64,000 bases of DNA from Sympetrum striolatum (taxonomy: Eukaryota; Arthropoda; Insecta; Odonata; Libellulidae), in NCBI GenBank assembly GCA_947579665.1, contig CANPUZ010000053.1, positions 372,001 to 436,000 on the forward strand, written 5' to 3'. This document shows positions 47,688 through 61,497 of this stretch, piece by piece; the first letter of the stretch is position 1, and each line of letters begins with the position of its first letter. A program made the position numbers and the translations under genes. Under the pieces are notes generated by a model. It did not search any database. It was not told the origin of the DNA and saw nothing but the letters and a program-made list of their open reading frames with translations.

Positions 47688-47769
47688 CCATCATATATTT
47701 TTAAAATGACGCAAAATAGTAGAAAAATATTGAAATTTGACATAAATTATCCGTTTTCGTTGCTTTTTT
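47688..47769 (+). repeat. Type C monomer, subtype C2 (82 bp), clean example
   Basis: The left part is the same as C1, but it has GACATAAATT instead of GACAGAAATT and ends with the A-like CGTTGC and six T instead of AGTTGC and TTTATT. The next B has CTCCAG. Intermediates carrying GACAT with the old AGTTGC-TTTATT end occur at 32,455 and 33,277. The first full C2 I see starts at 37,677, and C2 predominates after that. The change of box type looks like an exchange with an A monomer inside the shared box. Confidence 0.88.
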
Positions 47770-50456
47770 CGATCACATCTCCAGAAAATGACGAGATTTT
47801 TGGCAAAATAGAGCAGAAAAATTGAAATTTCACAAAAATTATCCGTTTTAGTTGTTTTTTTCGATCATTTATCGCTAAAATGAGACCAAATAAGAACAAG
47901 ATAGTGGAAAAATATTGAAATTTGCTAAAATTATCCGTTTTCGTTGCTTTTTTCGATCACATCTCCAGAAAATGACGAGATTTTAGGCAAAATAGAGCAG
48001 AAAAATTGAAATTTCACAAAAATTATCCGTTTTAGTTGCTTTTTTCGATCATTTATCGCTAAAAGGAGACAAAATAAGGACAAAATAGAGGAAAAATATT
48101 GAAATTCCGCTAAAATTATCCGTTTTTGTTGCTTTTTTCGATCATTCATCGCTAAAAGGAGACAAAATAAAGACAAAATAGAGGAAAAATAATGAAATTC
48201 CGCTAAAATTATCCGTTTTCGTTGCTTTTTTTGATCACATCTCCAGAAAATGACGAGATTTTTGGCAAAATAGAGCAGAAAAATTGAAATTTCACAAAAA
48301 TTATCCCTTTTCGTTGCTTTTTTCGATCATTTATCGCTAAAAGGAGACAAAATAAAGACTAAATAGAGGAAAAATATTGAAATTCCGCTAAAATTATCCG
48401 TTTTCGTTGCTTTTTTCGAACACATCTCAAGAATTGACGAGATTTTAGGCAAAATAGAGCAGAAGAATTGAAATTTCACAAACATTATCCGTTTTAGTTG
48501 CTTTTTTCGATCATTTATCGCTAAAAGGAGACAAAATAAGGACAAAATAGAGGAAAAATATTGATATTTCGCTAAAATTAACCGTTTTCGTTGCTTTTTT
48601 CGATCACATCTCCTGAAAATGACGAGATTTTTGGCAAAATAGAGCAGAAAAATTGAAGTTTCACAAAAATTATCCGTTTTAGTTGCTTTTTTCGATCATT
48701 TATCGCTAAAAGGAGACAAAATAAGGACAAAATAGAGGAAAAATATTGAAATTCCGCTAAAATTATCCGTTTTCGTTGCTTTTTTCGATCAAATCTCCAG
48801 AAACAGACGAGATTTTTGGCAAAATAGAGCAGAAAAATTGAAATTTCACAAAAATTATCCGTTTTAGTTGCTTTTTTCTATCATTTATCGCTAAAAGGAG
48901 ACAAAATAAGGACAAAATAGAGGAAAAATATTGAAATTTCGCTAAAATTATCCGTTTTCGTTGCTTTTTTCCATCATATATTTTTAAAATGACGCAAAAT
49001 AGTAGAAAAATATTGAAATTTGACATAAATTATCCGTTTTCGTTGCTTTTTTCGATCACATCTCCAGAAAATGACGAGATTTTTGGCAAAATAGAGCAGA
49101 AAAATTGAAATTTCACAAAAATTATCCGTTTTAGTTGTTTTTTTCGATCATTTATCGCTAAAATGAGACCAAATAAGGACAAGATAGTGGAAAAATATTG
49201 AAATTTGCTAAAATTATCCGTTTTCGTTGCTTTTTTCGATCACATCTCCAGAAAATGACGAGATTTTAGGCAAAATAGAGCAGAAAAATTGAAATTTCAC
49301 AAAAATTATCCGTTTTAGTTGCTTTTTCGATCATTTATCGCTAAAAGGAGACAAAATAAGGACAAAATAGAGGAAAAATATTGAAATTCCGCTAAAATTT
49401 TCCGTTTTTGTTGCTTTTTTCGATCATTCATCGCTAAAAGGAGACAAAATAAAGACAAAATAGAGGAAAAATAATGAAATTCCGCTAAAATTATCCGTTT
49501 TCGTTGCTTTTTTTGATCACATCTTCAGAAAATGACGAGATTTTCGGCAAAATAGAGCAGAGAAATTGAAATTTCACAAAAATTATCCGTTTTCGTTGCT
49601 TTTTTCGATCATTTATCGCTAAAAGGAGACAAAATAAAGACAAAATAGAGGAAAAATATTGAAATTCCGCTAAAATTATCTGTTTTCGTTGCTTTTTTCG
49701 ATCACATCTCAAGAAAATGACGAGATTTTAGGCAAAATAGAGCAGAAAATTTGAAATTTCACAAACATTATCCGTTTTAGTTGCTTTTTTCGATCATTTA
49801 TCGCTAAAAGGAGACAAAATAAGGAAAAAATAGAGGAAAAATATTGATATTCCGCTAAAATTAACCGTTTTCGTTGCTTTTTTCGATCACATCTCCAGAA
49901 AATGACGAGATTTTTGGCAAAATAGAGCAGAAAAATTGAACTTTCACAAAAATTATCCGTTTTAGTTGCTTTTTTCGATCATTTATCGCTAAAAGGAGAC
50001 AAAATAAGGACAAAATAGAGGAAAAATATTGAAATTCCGCAAAAATTATCCGTTTTCGTTGCTTTTTTCGATCACATCTCCAGAAAATGACGAGATTTTA
50101 GGCAAAATAGAGCAGAAAAATTGAAATTTCACAAAAATTATCCGTTTTAGTTGCTTTTTTTGATCATTTATCGCTAAAATGAGACAAAATAAGGACAAAA
50201 TAGAGGAAAAATATTGAAATTTCGCTAAAATTATCCGTTTTCGTTGCTTTTTTCCATCATATATTTCTAAAATGACGCAAAATAGTAGAAAAATATTGAA
50301 AATTGACAGAAATTATCCGTTTTAGTTGCTTTATTCGATCACATCTGCAGAAAATGACGAGATTTTGCAAAATAGAGCAGAAAAATTGAAGTTTCACAAA
50401 AATTATCCGTTTTAGTTGCTTTTTTCGATCATTTATCGCTAAAAGGAGACAAAATA

Positions 50457-52599
50457 AAGACAAAATAGAGGAAAAATATTGAAATTCCGCTAAAATTATC
50501 CGTTTTCGTTGCTTTTTTCGAACACATCTCAAGAAAATGACGAGATTTTAGGCAAAATAGAGCAGAAAAATTGAAATTTCACAAACATTATCCGTTTTAG
50601 TTGCTTTTTTCAATCATTTATCGCTAAAAGGAGACAAAATTAGGACAAAATAGAGGAAAAATATTGAAATTCTGCTAAAATTATCCGTTTTCGTTGCTTT
50701 TTTCGATCACATCTCCAGAAACAGACGAGATTTTTGGCAAAATAGAGCAGAAAAATTGAAATTTCTCAAAAATTATACGTTTTAGTTGCTTTTTTCGATC
50801 ATTTATCGCTAAAAGGAGACAAAATAAGGACAAAATAGAGGAAAAATATTGAAATTCCGCTAAAATTATCCGTTTTTGTTGCTTTTTTCGATCATTTATC
50901 GCTAAAAGGAGACAAAATAAAGACAAAATAGAGGAAAAATATTGAAATTCCACTAAAATTATCCGTTTTCGTTGCTTTTTTTGATCACATCTCCAGAAAA
51001 TGACGAGATTTTTGGCAAAATAGAGCAGAAAAATTGAAATTTCACAAAAATTATCCGTTTTAGTTGCTTTTTTCGATCATTTATCGCTAAAAGGAGACAA
51101 AATAAGGACAAAATAGAGGAAAAATATTGAAATTCCGCTAAAATTATCCGTTTTTGTTGCTTTTTTCGATCATTCATCGCTAAAAGCAGACAAAATAAAG
51201 ACAAAATAGAGGAAAAATAATGAAATTCCGCTAAAATTATCCGTTTTCGTTGCTTTTTTTGATCACATCTCCAGAAAATGACGAGATTTTCGGCAAAATA
51301 GAGCAGAGAAATTGAAATTTTACCAAAATTATCCATTTTCGTTGCTTTTTTCGATCATTTATCGCTAAAAGGAGACAAAATAAAGACAAAATAGAGGAAA
51401 AATATTGAAATTCCGCTAAAATTATCCGTTTTCGTTGCTTTTTTTGATCACATCTCAAGAAAATGACGAGATTTTAGGCAAAATAGAGCAGAAAAATTGA
51501 AATTTCACAAACATTATCCGTTTTAGTTGCTTTTTTCGATCATTTATCGCTAAAAGGAGACAAAATAAGGACAAAATAGAGGAAAAATATTGATATTCCG
51601 CTAAAATTAACCGTTTTCGTTGCTTTTTTCGATCACATCTCCAGAAAATGACGAGATTTTTGGCAAAATAGAGCAGAAAAATTGAACTTTCACAAAAATT
51701 ATCCGTTTTAGTTCCTTTTTTCGATCATTTATCGCTAAAAGGAGACAAAATAAGGACAAAATAGAGGAAAAATATTGAAATTCCGCTAAAATTATCCGTT
51801 TTCGTTGCTTTTTTCGATCACATCTCCAGAAAATGACGAGATTTTAGGCAAAATAGAGCAGAAAAATTGAAATTTCACAAAAATTATCCGTTTTAGTTGC
51901 TTTTTTTGATCATTTATCGCTAAAATGAGACAAAATAAGGACAAAATAGAGGAAAAATATTGAAATTTCGCTAAAATTATCCGTTTTCGTTGCTTTTTTC
52001 CATCATATATTTCTAAAATGACGCAAAATAGTAGAAAAATATTGAAAATTGACAGAAATTATCCGTTTTAGTTGCTTTATTCGATCACATCTGCAGAAAA
52101 TGACGAGATTTTTGGCAAAATAGAGCAGAAAAATTGAAGTTTCACAAAAATTATCCGTTTTAGTTGCTTTTTTCGATCATTTATCGCTAAAAGGAGACAA
52201 AATAAAGACAAAATAGAGGAAAAATATTGAAATTCCGCTAAAATTATCCGTTTTCGTTGCTTTTTTCGAACACATCTCAAGAAAATGACGAGATTTTAGG
52301 CAAAATAGAGCAGAAAAATTGAAATTTCACAAACATTATCCGTTTTAGTTGCTTTTTTCAATCATTTATCGCTAAAAGGAGACAAAATTAGGACAATTAG
52401 AGGAAAAATATTGAAATTCCGCTAAAATTATCCGTTTTCGTTGCTTTTTTCGATCACATCTCCAGAAACAGACGAGATTTTTGGCAAAATAGAGCAGAAA
52501 AATTGAAATTTCTCAAAAATTATACGTTTTAGTTGCTTTTTTCGATCATTTATCGCTAAAAGGAGACAAAATAAGGACAAAATAGAGGAAAAATATTGA
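50457..52599 (+). repeat. 1.75-kb duplication next to the large block
   Basis: The C at 50,254 and the C at 52,000 are 1,746 bp apart, and flanking sequence from 49.3-50.8 kb is repeated at 51.05-52.53 kb with about that offset. Shared markers are B with TTTCTCAAAAATTATACG (50,764 and 52,511) and ATTTTCGGC with GAGAAATTG (49.54 and 51.29 kb). The B near 50,365 has GATTTTGC with three bases missing; the 52.1-kb copy does not. The block ends near 52.6 kb, where AATCACGAGA marks the next segment. Confidence 0.86.
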
Positions 52600-54590
52600 A
52601 ATTCCGCTAAAATTATCCGTTTTCGTTGCTTTTTTCGATCACATCTCCAGAAAATCACGAGATTTTTGGCAAAATAGAGCAGAAAAATTGAAATTTCACA
52701 AAAATTATCCGTTTTAGTTGTTTTTTTCGATCATTTATCGCTAAAATGAGACCAAATAAGGACAAGATAGTGGAAAAATATTGAAATTTGCTAAAATTAT
52801 CCGTTTTCGTTGCTTTTTTCGATCACATCTCCAAAAAATAACGAGATTTTAGGCAAAATAGAGCAGAAAAATTGAAATTTCACAAAAATTATCCGTTTTA
52901 GTTGCTTTTTTCGATCATTTATCGCTAAAAGGAGACAAAATATGGACAAAATAGAGGAAAAATATTGAAATTCCGCTAAAATTATCCGTTTTTGTTGCTT
53001 TTTTCGATCATTTATCGCTAAAAGAAGACAAAATAGACAAAATAGAGGAAAATTATTGAAATTCCGCTAAAATTATCCGTATTCGTTGCTTTTTTTGATC
53101 ACATCTCCAGAAAATGACGAGATTTTTGGCAAAATAGAGCAGAAAAATTGAAATTTCACAAAAATTATCCGTTTTCGTTGCTTTTTTCGATCATTTATCG
53201 CTAAAAGGAGACAAAATAAAGACAAAATAGAGGAAAAATATTGAAATTCCGCTAAAATTATCCGTTTTCGTTGGTTTTTTTCGAACACATCTCAAGAAAA
53301 TGACGAGATTTTAGGCAAAATAGAGCAGAAAAATTGAAATTTCACAAACATTATCCGTTTTAGTTGCTTTTTTCGATCATTTATCGCTAAAAAGAGACAA
53401 AATAAGGACAAAATAGAGGAAAAATATTGATATTCCGCTAAAATTAACCGTTTTCGTTGCTTTTTTCGATCACATCTCCAGTAAATGACGAGATTTTTGG
53501 CAAAATAGAGCAGAAAAATTGAACTTTCACAAAAATTATCCGTTTAAGTTGCTTTTTTCGATCAGTTATCGCTAAAAGGAGACAAAATAAGGACAAAATA
53601 GAGGAAAAATATTGAAATTCCGCTAAAATTATCCGTTTTCGTTGCTTTTTTCGATCACATCTCCAGAAAATGACGAGATTTTAGGCAAAATAGAGCAGAA
53701 AAATTGAAATTTCACAAAAATTATCCATTTTAGTTGCTTTTTTTGATCATTTATCGCTAAAATGAGACAAAATAAGGACAAAATAGAGGAAAAATATTGA
53801 AATTTCGCTAAAATTATCCGTTTTCGTTGCTTTTTTCCATCATATATTTCTAAAATGACGCAAAATAGTAGAAAAATATTGAAATTTGACAGAAATTATC
53901 CGTTTTAGTTGCTTTATTCGATCACATCTGCAGAAAATGACGAGATTTTTGGCAAAATAGAGCAGAAAAATTGAAATTTCACAAAAATTATCCGTTTTAG
54001 TTGCTTTTTTCGATCATTTATCGCTAAAAGGAGACAAAATAAGGACAAAATTGAGGAAAAATATTGAAATTCCGCTAAAATTATCCGTTTTCGTTGCTTT
54101 TTTCGATCACATCTCCAGAAACAGACGAGATTTTTGGCAAAATAGAGCAGAAAAATTGAAATTTCACAAAAATTATCCGTTTTAGTTGCTTTTTTCGATC
54201 ATTTATCGCTAAAAGGAGACAAAATAAGGACAAAATAGAGGAAATATATTGAAATTTCGCTAAAATTATCCGTTTTCGTTGCTTTTTTCCATCATATATT
54301 TTTAAAATGACGCAAAATAGTAGAAAAATATTGAAATTTGACATAAATTATCCGTTTTCGTTGCTTTTTTCGATCACATCTCCAGAAAATGACGAGATTT
54401 TTGGCAAAATAGAGCAGAAAAATTGAAATTTCACAAAAATTATCCGTTTTAGTTGTTTTTTTCGATCATTTATCGCTAAAATGAGACCAAATAAGGACAA
54501 GATAGTGGAAAAATATTGAAATTTGCTAAAATTATCCGTTTTCGTTGCTTTTTTCGATCACGTCTCCAGAAAATGACGAGATTTTAGGCA
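52600..54590 (+). repeat. Copy of the 35.9-37.8 kb segment
   Basis: AATCACGAGA at 52,653, the shortened A near 53,010, GGTTTTTTTCGAACAC near 53,274, and C monomers at 53,837 and 54,289 correspond to 36,041, 36,395, 36,662, 37,225 and 37,677. All have offset 16,612. Between 54.35 and 54.59 kb the match passes from 37.7 kb to 44.4 kb (offset 9,990). The first distinguishing base pair is GGCAAAATAG near 54,590 against GGCAATATAG near 37,975. Confidence 0.9.
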
Positions 54591-56130
54591 AAATAGAGCA
54601 GAAAAATTGAAATTTCACAAAAATTATCCGTTTTAGTTGCTTTTTTCGATCATATATTGCTAAAAGGAGACAAAATAATGACAAAATAGAGGAAAAATAT
54701 TGAAATTCCGCTAAAATTATCCGTTTTTGTTGCTTTTTTCGATCATTTATCGCTAAAAGGTGACAAAATAAAGACAAAATAGAGGAAAAATATTGAAATT
54801 CCGCTAAAATTATCCGTTTTCGTTGCTTTTTTTGATCACATCTCCAGAAAATGACGAGATTTTTGGCAAAATAGAGCAGAAAAATTGAAATTTCACAAAA
54901 ATTATCCGTTTTCGTTGCTTTTTTCGATCATTTATCGCTAAAAGGAGACAAAATAAAGACTAAATAGAGGAAAAATATTGAAATTCCGCTAAAATTATCC
55001 GTTTTCGTTGCTTTTTTCGAACACATCTCAAGAAAATGACGAGATTTTAGGCAAAATAGAGCAGAAAAATTGAAATTTCACAAACATTATCCGTTTTAGT
55101 TGCTTTTTGCGATCATTTATCGCTAAAAGGAGACAAAATAAGGACAAAATAGAGGAAAAATATTGATATTTCGCTAAAATTAACCGTTTTCGTTGCTTTT
55201 TTCGATCACATCTCCTGAAAATGACGAGATTTTTGGCAAAATAGAGCAGAAAAATTGAAGTTTCACAAAAATTATCCGTTTTAGTTGCTTTTTTCGATCA
55301 TTTATCGCTAAAAGGAGACAAAATAAGGACAAAATAGAGGAAAAATATTGAAATTCCGCTAAAATTATCCGTTTTCGTTGCTTTTTTCGATCAAATCTCC
55401 AGAAACAGACGAGATTTTTGGCAAAATAGAGCAGAAAAATTGAAATTTCACAAAAATTATCCGTTTTAGTTGCTTTTTTCTATCATTTATCGCTAAAAGG
55501 AGACAAAATAAGGACAAAATAGAGGAAAAATATTGAAATTTCGCTAAAATTATCCGTTTTCGTTGCTTTTTTCCATCATATATTTTTAAAATGACGCAAA
55601 ATAGTATAAAAATATTGAAATTTGACATAAATTATCCGTTTTCGTTGCTTTTTTCGATCACATCTCCAGAAAATGACGAGATTTTTGGCAAAATAGAGCA
55701 GAAAAATTGAAATTTCAAAAAATTATCCGTTTTAGTTGTTTTTTTCGATCATTTATCGCTAAAATGAGACCAAATAAGGACAAGATAGTGGAAAAATATT
55801 GAAATTTGCTAAAATTATCCGTTTTCGTTGCTTTTTTCGATCACATCTCCAGAAAATGACGAGATTTTAGGCAAAATAGAGCAGAAAAATTGAAATTTCA
55901 CAAAAATTATCCGTTTTAGTTGCTTTTTTCGATCATTTATCGCTAAAAGGAGACAAAATAAGGACAAAATAGAGGAAAAATATTGAAATTCCGCTAAAAT
56001 TATCCGTTTTTGTTGCTTTTTTCGATCATTCATCGCTAAAAGGAGACAAAATAAAGACAAAATAGAGGAAAAATAATGAAATTCCGCTAAAATTATCCGT
56101 TTTCGTTGCTTTTTTTGATCACATCTCCAG
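54591..56130 (+). repeat. Copy of 44.6-45.6 and 47.7-48.3 kb higher-order units
   Basis: From 54.6 to about 55.6 kb the match is to 44.6-45.6 kb (offset 9,990; C at 55,573 corresponds to 45,583), including the private GACAAAATAATGACAAAAT near 54,670 and 44,680. From about 55.65 kb the sequence instead follows 47.75 kb onward (offset 7,885, or 7,884 after a one-base loss near 55,718). The unit is therefore built from two non-adjacent parts of the earlier block. Confidence 0.87.
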
Positions 56131-57307
56131 AAAATGACGAGATTTTTGGCAAAATAGAGCAGAAAAATTGAAATTTCACAAAAATTATCCCTTTTCGTTG
56201 CTTTTTTCGATCATTTATCGCTAAAAGGAGACAAAATAAAGACTAAATAGAGGAAAAATATTGAAATTCCGCTAAAATTATCCGTTTTCGTTGCTTTTTT
56301 CGAACACATCTCAAGAAAATGACGAGATTTTAGGCAAAATAGAGCAGAAAAATTGAAATTTCACAAACATTATCCGTTTTAGTTGCTTTTTTCGATCATT
56401 TATCGCTAAAAGGAGACAAAATAAGGACAAAATAGAGGAAAAATATTGATATTTCGCTAAAATTAACCGTTTTCGTTGCTTTTTTCGATCACATCTCCTG
56501 AAAATGACAAGATTTTTGGCAAAATAGAGCAGAAAAATTGAAGTTTCACAAAAATTATCCGTTTTAGTTGCTTTTTTCGATCATTTATCGCTAAAAGGAG
56601 ACAAAATAAGGACAAAATAGAGGAAAAATATTGAAATTCCGCTAAAATTATCCGTTTTCGTTGCTTTTTTCGATCAAATCTCCAGAAACAGACGAGATTT
56701 TTGGCAAAATAGAGCAGAAAAATTGAAATTTCACAAAAATTATCCGTTTTAGTTGCTTTTTTCTATCATTTATCGCTAAAAGGAGACAAAATAAGGACAA
56801 AATAGAGGAAAAATATTGAAATTTCGCTAAAATTATCCGTTTTCGTTGCTTTTTTCCATCATATATTTTTAAAATGACGCAAAATAGTAGAAAAATATTG
56901 AAATTTGACATAAATTATCCGTTTTCGTTGCTTTTTTCGATCACATCTCCAGAAAATGACGAGATTTTTGGCAAAATAGAGCAGAAAAATTGAAATTTCA
57001 CAAAAATTATCCGTTTTAGTTGTTTTTTTCGATCATTTATCGCTAAAATGAGACCAAATAAGGACAAGATAGTGGAAAAATATTGAAATTTGTTAAAATT
57101 ATCCGTTTTCGTTGCTTTTTTCGATCATTTATCGCTAAAAGGAGACAAAATAAGGACAAAATAGAGGAAAAATATTGAAATTCCGCTAAAATTATCCGTT
57201 TTTGTTGCTTTTTTCGATCATTCATCGCTAAAAGGAGACAAAATAAGGACAAAATAGAGGAAATATATTGAAATTTCGCTAAAATTATCCGTTTTCGTTG
57301 CTTTTTT

Positions 57308-57471
57308 CCATCATATATTTTTAAAATGACGCAAAATAGTAGAAAAATATTGAAATTTGACATAAATTATCCGTTTTCGTTGCTTTTTTCCATCATATAT
57401 TTTTAAAATGACGCAAAATAGTAGAAAAATATTGAAATTTCACAAAAATTATCCGTTTTAGTTGTTTTTTT
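57308..57471 (+). repeat. Adjacent C-C pair, copy 2
   Basis: C starts at 57,308 and 57,390, an exact counterpart of 43,036-43,199 (offset 14,272), including the B-like right part of the second C. Its presence in both large copies shows that the pair arose before the 8-kb duplication. Confidence 0.9.
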
Positions 57472-60400
57472 CGATCATTTATCGCTAAAATGAGACCAAA
57501 TAAGGACAAGATAGTGGAAAAATATTGAAATTTGCTAAAATTATCCGTTTTCGTTGCTTTTTTCGATCACGTCTCCAGAAAATGACGAGATTTTAGGCAA
57601 AATAGAGCAGAAAAATTGAAATTTCACAAAAAATATCCGTTTTAGTTGCTTTTTTCGATCATATATTGCTAAAAGGAGACAAAATAAGGACAAAATAGAG
57701 GAAAAATATTGAAATTCCGCTAAAATTATCCGTTTTTGTTGCTTTTTTCGATCATTTATCGCTAAAAGGTGACAAAATAAAGACAAAATAGAGGAAAAAT
57801 ATTGAAATTCCGCTAAAATTATCCGTTTTCGTTGCTTTTTTTGATCACATCTCCAGAAAATGACGAGATTTTTGGCAAAATAGAGCAGAAAAATTGAAAT
57901 TTCACAAAAATTATCCGTTTTCGTTGCTTTTTTTGATCATTTATCGCTAAAAGGAGACAAAATAAAGACTAAATAGAGGAAAAATATTGAAATTCCGCTA
58001 AAATTATCCGTTTTTGTTGCTTTTTTCGAACACATCTCAAGAAAATGACGAGATTTTAGGCAAAATAGAGCAGAAAAATTGAAATTTCACAAACATTATC
58101 CGTTTTAGTTGCTTTTTTCGATCATTTATCGCTAAAAGGAGACAAAATAAGGACAAAATAGAGGAAAAATATTGATATTTCGCTAAAATTAACCGTTTTC
58201 GTTGCTTTTTTCGATCACATCTCCTGAAAATGACGAGATTTTTGGCAAAATAGAGCAGAAAAATTGAAGTTTCACAAAAATTATCCGTTTTAGTTGCTTT
58301 TTTCGATCATTTATCGCTAAAAGGAGACAAAATAAGGACAAAATAGAGGAAAAATATTGAAATTCCGCTAAAATTATCCGTTTTCGTTGCTTTTTTCGAT
58401 CAAATCTCCAGAAACAGACGAGATTTTTGGCAAAATAGAGCAGAAAAATTGAAATTTCACAAAAATTATCCGTTTTAGTTGCTTTTTTCTATCATTTATC
58501 GCTAAAAGGAGACAAAATAAGGACAAAATAGAGGAAAAATATTGAAATTTCGCTAAAATTATCCGTTTTCGTTGCTTTTTTCCATCATATATTTTTAAAA
58601 TGACGCAAAATAGTAGAAAAATATTGAAATTTGACATAAATTATCCGTTTTCGTTGCTTTTTTCGATCACATCTCCAGAAAATGACGAGATTTTTGGCAA
58701 AATAGAGCAGAAAAATTGAAATTTCACAAAAATTATCCGTTTTAGTTGTTTTTTTCGATCATTTATCGCTAAAATGAGACCAAATAAGGACAAGATAGTG
58801 GAAAAATATTGAAATTTGCTAAAATTATCCGTTTTCGTTGCTTTTTTCGATCACGTCTCCAGAAAATGACGAGATTTTAGGCAAAATAGAGCAGAAAAAT
58901 TGAAATTTCACAAAAATTATCCGTTTTAGTTGCTTTTTTCGATCATATATTGCTAAAAGGAGACAAAATAATGACAAAATAGAGGAAAAATATTGAAATT
59001 CCGCTAAAATTATCCGTTTTTGTTGCTTTTTTCGATCATTTATCGCTAAAAGGTGACAAAATAAAGACAAAATAGAGGAAAAATATTGAAATTCCGCTAA
59101 AATTATCCGTTTTCGTTGCTTTTTTTGATCACATCTCCAGAAAATGACGAGATTTTTGGCAAAATAGAGCAGAAAAATTGAAGTTTCACAAAAATTATCC
59201 GTTTTAGTTGCTTTTTTCGATCATTTATCGCTAAAAGGAGACAAAATAAGGACAAAATAGAGGAAAAATATTGAAATTCCGCTAAAATTATCCGTTTTCG
59301 TTGCTTTTTTCGATCAAATCTCCAGAAACAGACGAGATTTTTGGCAAAATAGAGCAGAAAAATTGAAATTTCACAAAAATTATCCGTTTTAGTTGCTTTT
59401 TTCTATCATTTATCGCTAAAAGGAGACAAAATAAGGACAAAATAGAGGAAAAATATTGAAATTTCGCTAAAATTATCCGTTTTCGTTGCTTTTTTCCATC
59501 ATATATATTTAAAATGACGCAAAATAGTAGAAAAATATTGAAATTTGACATAAATTATCCGTTTTCGTTGCTTTTTTCGATCACATCTCCAGAAAATGAC
59601 GAGATTTTTGGCAAAATAGAGCAGAAAAATTGAAATTTCACAAAAATTATCCGTTTTAGTTGTTTTTTTCGATCATTTATCGCTAAAATGAGACCAAATA
59701 AGGACAAGATAGTGGAAAAATATTGAAATTTGCTAAAATTATCCGTTTTCGTTGCTTTTTTCGATCACATCTCCAGAAAATGACGAGATTTTAGGCAAAA
59801 TAGAGCAGAAAAATTGAAATTTCACAAACATTATCCGTTTTAGTTGCTTTTTTCGATCATTTATCACTAAAAGGAGACAAAATAAGGACAAAATAGAGGA
59901 AAAATATTGATATTTCGCTAAAATTAACCGTTTTCGTTGCTTTTTTCGATCACATCTCCTGAAAATGACGAGATTTTTTGCAAAATAGAGCAGAAAAATT
60001 GAAGTTTCACAAAAATTATCCGTTTTAGTTGCTTTTTTCGATCATTTATCGCTAAAAGGAGACAAAATAAGGACAAAATAGAGGAAAAATATTGAAATTC
60101 CGCTAAAATTATCCGTTTTCGTTGCTTTTTTCGATCAAATCTCCAGAAACAGACGAGATTTTTGGCAAAATAGAGCAGAAAAATTGAAATTTCACAAAAA
60201 TTATCCGTTTTAGTTGCTTTTTTCTATCATTTATCGCTAAAAGGAGACAAAATAAGGACAAAATAGAGGAAAAATATTGAAATTTCGCTAAAATTATCCG
60301 TTTTCGTTGCTTTTTTCCATCATATATTTTTAAAATGACGCAAAATAGTAGAAAAATATTGAAATTTGACATAAATTATCCGTTTTCGTTGCTTTTTTCG

Positions 60401-61415
60401 ATCACATCTCCAGAAAATGACGAGATTTTTGGCAAAATAGAGCAGAAAAATTGAAATTTCACAAAAATTATCCGTTTTAGTTGTTTTTTTCGATCATTTA
60501 TCGCTAAAATGAGACCAAATAAGGACAAGATAGTGGAAAAATATTGAAATTTGCTAAAATTATCCGTTTTCGTTGCTTTTTTCGATCACGTCTCCAGAAA
60601 ATGACGAGATTTTAGGCAAAATAGAGCAGAAAAATTGAAATTTCACAAAAATTATCCGTTTTAGTTGCTTTTTTCGATCATATATTGCTAAAAGGAGACA
60701 AAATAAGGACAAAATAGAGGAAAAATATTGAAATTCCGCTAAAATTATCCGTTTTTGTTGCTTTTTTCGATCATTTATCGCTAAAAGGTTACAAAATAAA
60801 GACAAAATAGAGGAAAAATATTGAAATTCCGCTAAAATTATCCGTTTTCGTTGCTTTTTTCGAACACATCTCAAGAAAATGACGAGATTTTAGGCAAAAT
60901 AGAGCAGAAAAATTGAAATTTCACAAACATTATCCGTTTTAGTTGCTTTTTTCGATCATTTATCGCTAAAAGGAGACAAAATAAGGACAAAATAGAGGAA
61001 AAATATTGATATTTCGCTAAAATTAACCGTTTTCGTTGCTTTTTTCGATCACATCTCCTGAAAATGACGAGATTTTTGGCAAAATAGAGCAGAAAAATTG
61101 AAGTTTCACAAAAATTATCCGTTTTAGTTGCTTTTTTCGATCATTTATCGCTAAACGGAGACAAAATAAGGACAAAATAGAGGAAAAATATTGAAATTCC
61201 GCTAAAATTATCCGTTTTCGTTGCTTTTTTCGATCAAATCTCCAGAAACAGACGAGATTTTTGGCAAAATAGAGCAGAAAAATTGAAATTTCACAAAAAT
61301 TATCCGTTTTAGTTGCTTTTTTCTATCATTTATCGCTAAAAGGAGACAAAATAAGGACAAAATAGAGGAAAAATATTGAAATTTCGCTAAAATTATCCGT
61401 TTTCGTTGCTTTTTT

Positions 61416-61497
61416 CCATCATATATTTTTAAAATGACGCAAAATAGTAGAAAAATATTGAAATTTGCTAAAATTATCCGTTTTCGTTGCTTTTTTC
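61416..61497 (+). repeat. C/A2* fusion monomer at a deletion junction
   Basis: The left part is a normal C (CCATCATATATTTTTAAAAT, GACGCAAAATAG), but after TTGAAATTTG it continues CTAAAATT with the A2* right end instead of ACATAAATT. In the matching place of copy 1 (47,688 onward) a full C, B and A2* are present. A single exchange between C and A2* at the shared TTGAAATTTG removes 185 bp and gives this monomer, and it explains why C-to-C falls from 1,283 to 1,098 bp. Confidence 0.88.

Larger units (their letters stand above)
41861..50456 (+). repeat. Large segmental duplication inside the array, copy 1 (about 8.6 kb)
   Basis: C monomers start at 42,584, 43,036, 43,118, 44,299, 45,583, 46,404, 47,688, 48,971 and 50,254. 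Each has a counterpart in 56,131-64,000. The offset steps down from 14,272 (first three) to 14,283, 13,913, 13,913, 13,728, 13,543 and 13,544. The steps are +11 (a deletion in copy 1 near 43,494), -370, -185 and -185, that is, whole dimers. Private variants such as GACAAGATTTTTGG near 42,235/56,507 and CTCAAGAATTGACG near 48,427/61,971 are shared. Confidence 0.92.
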
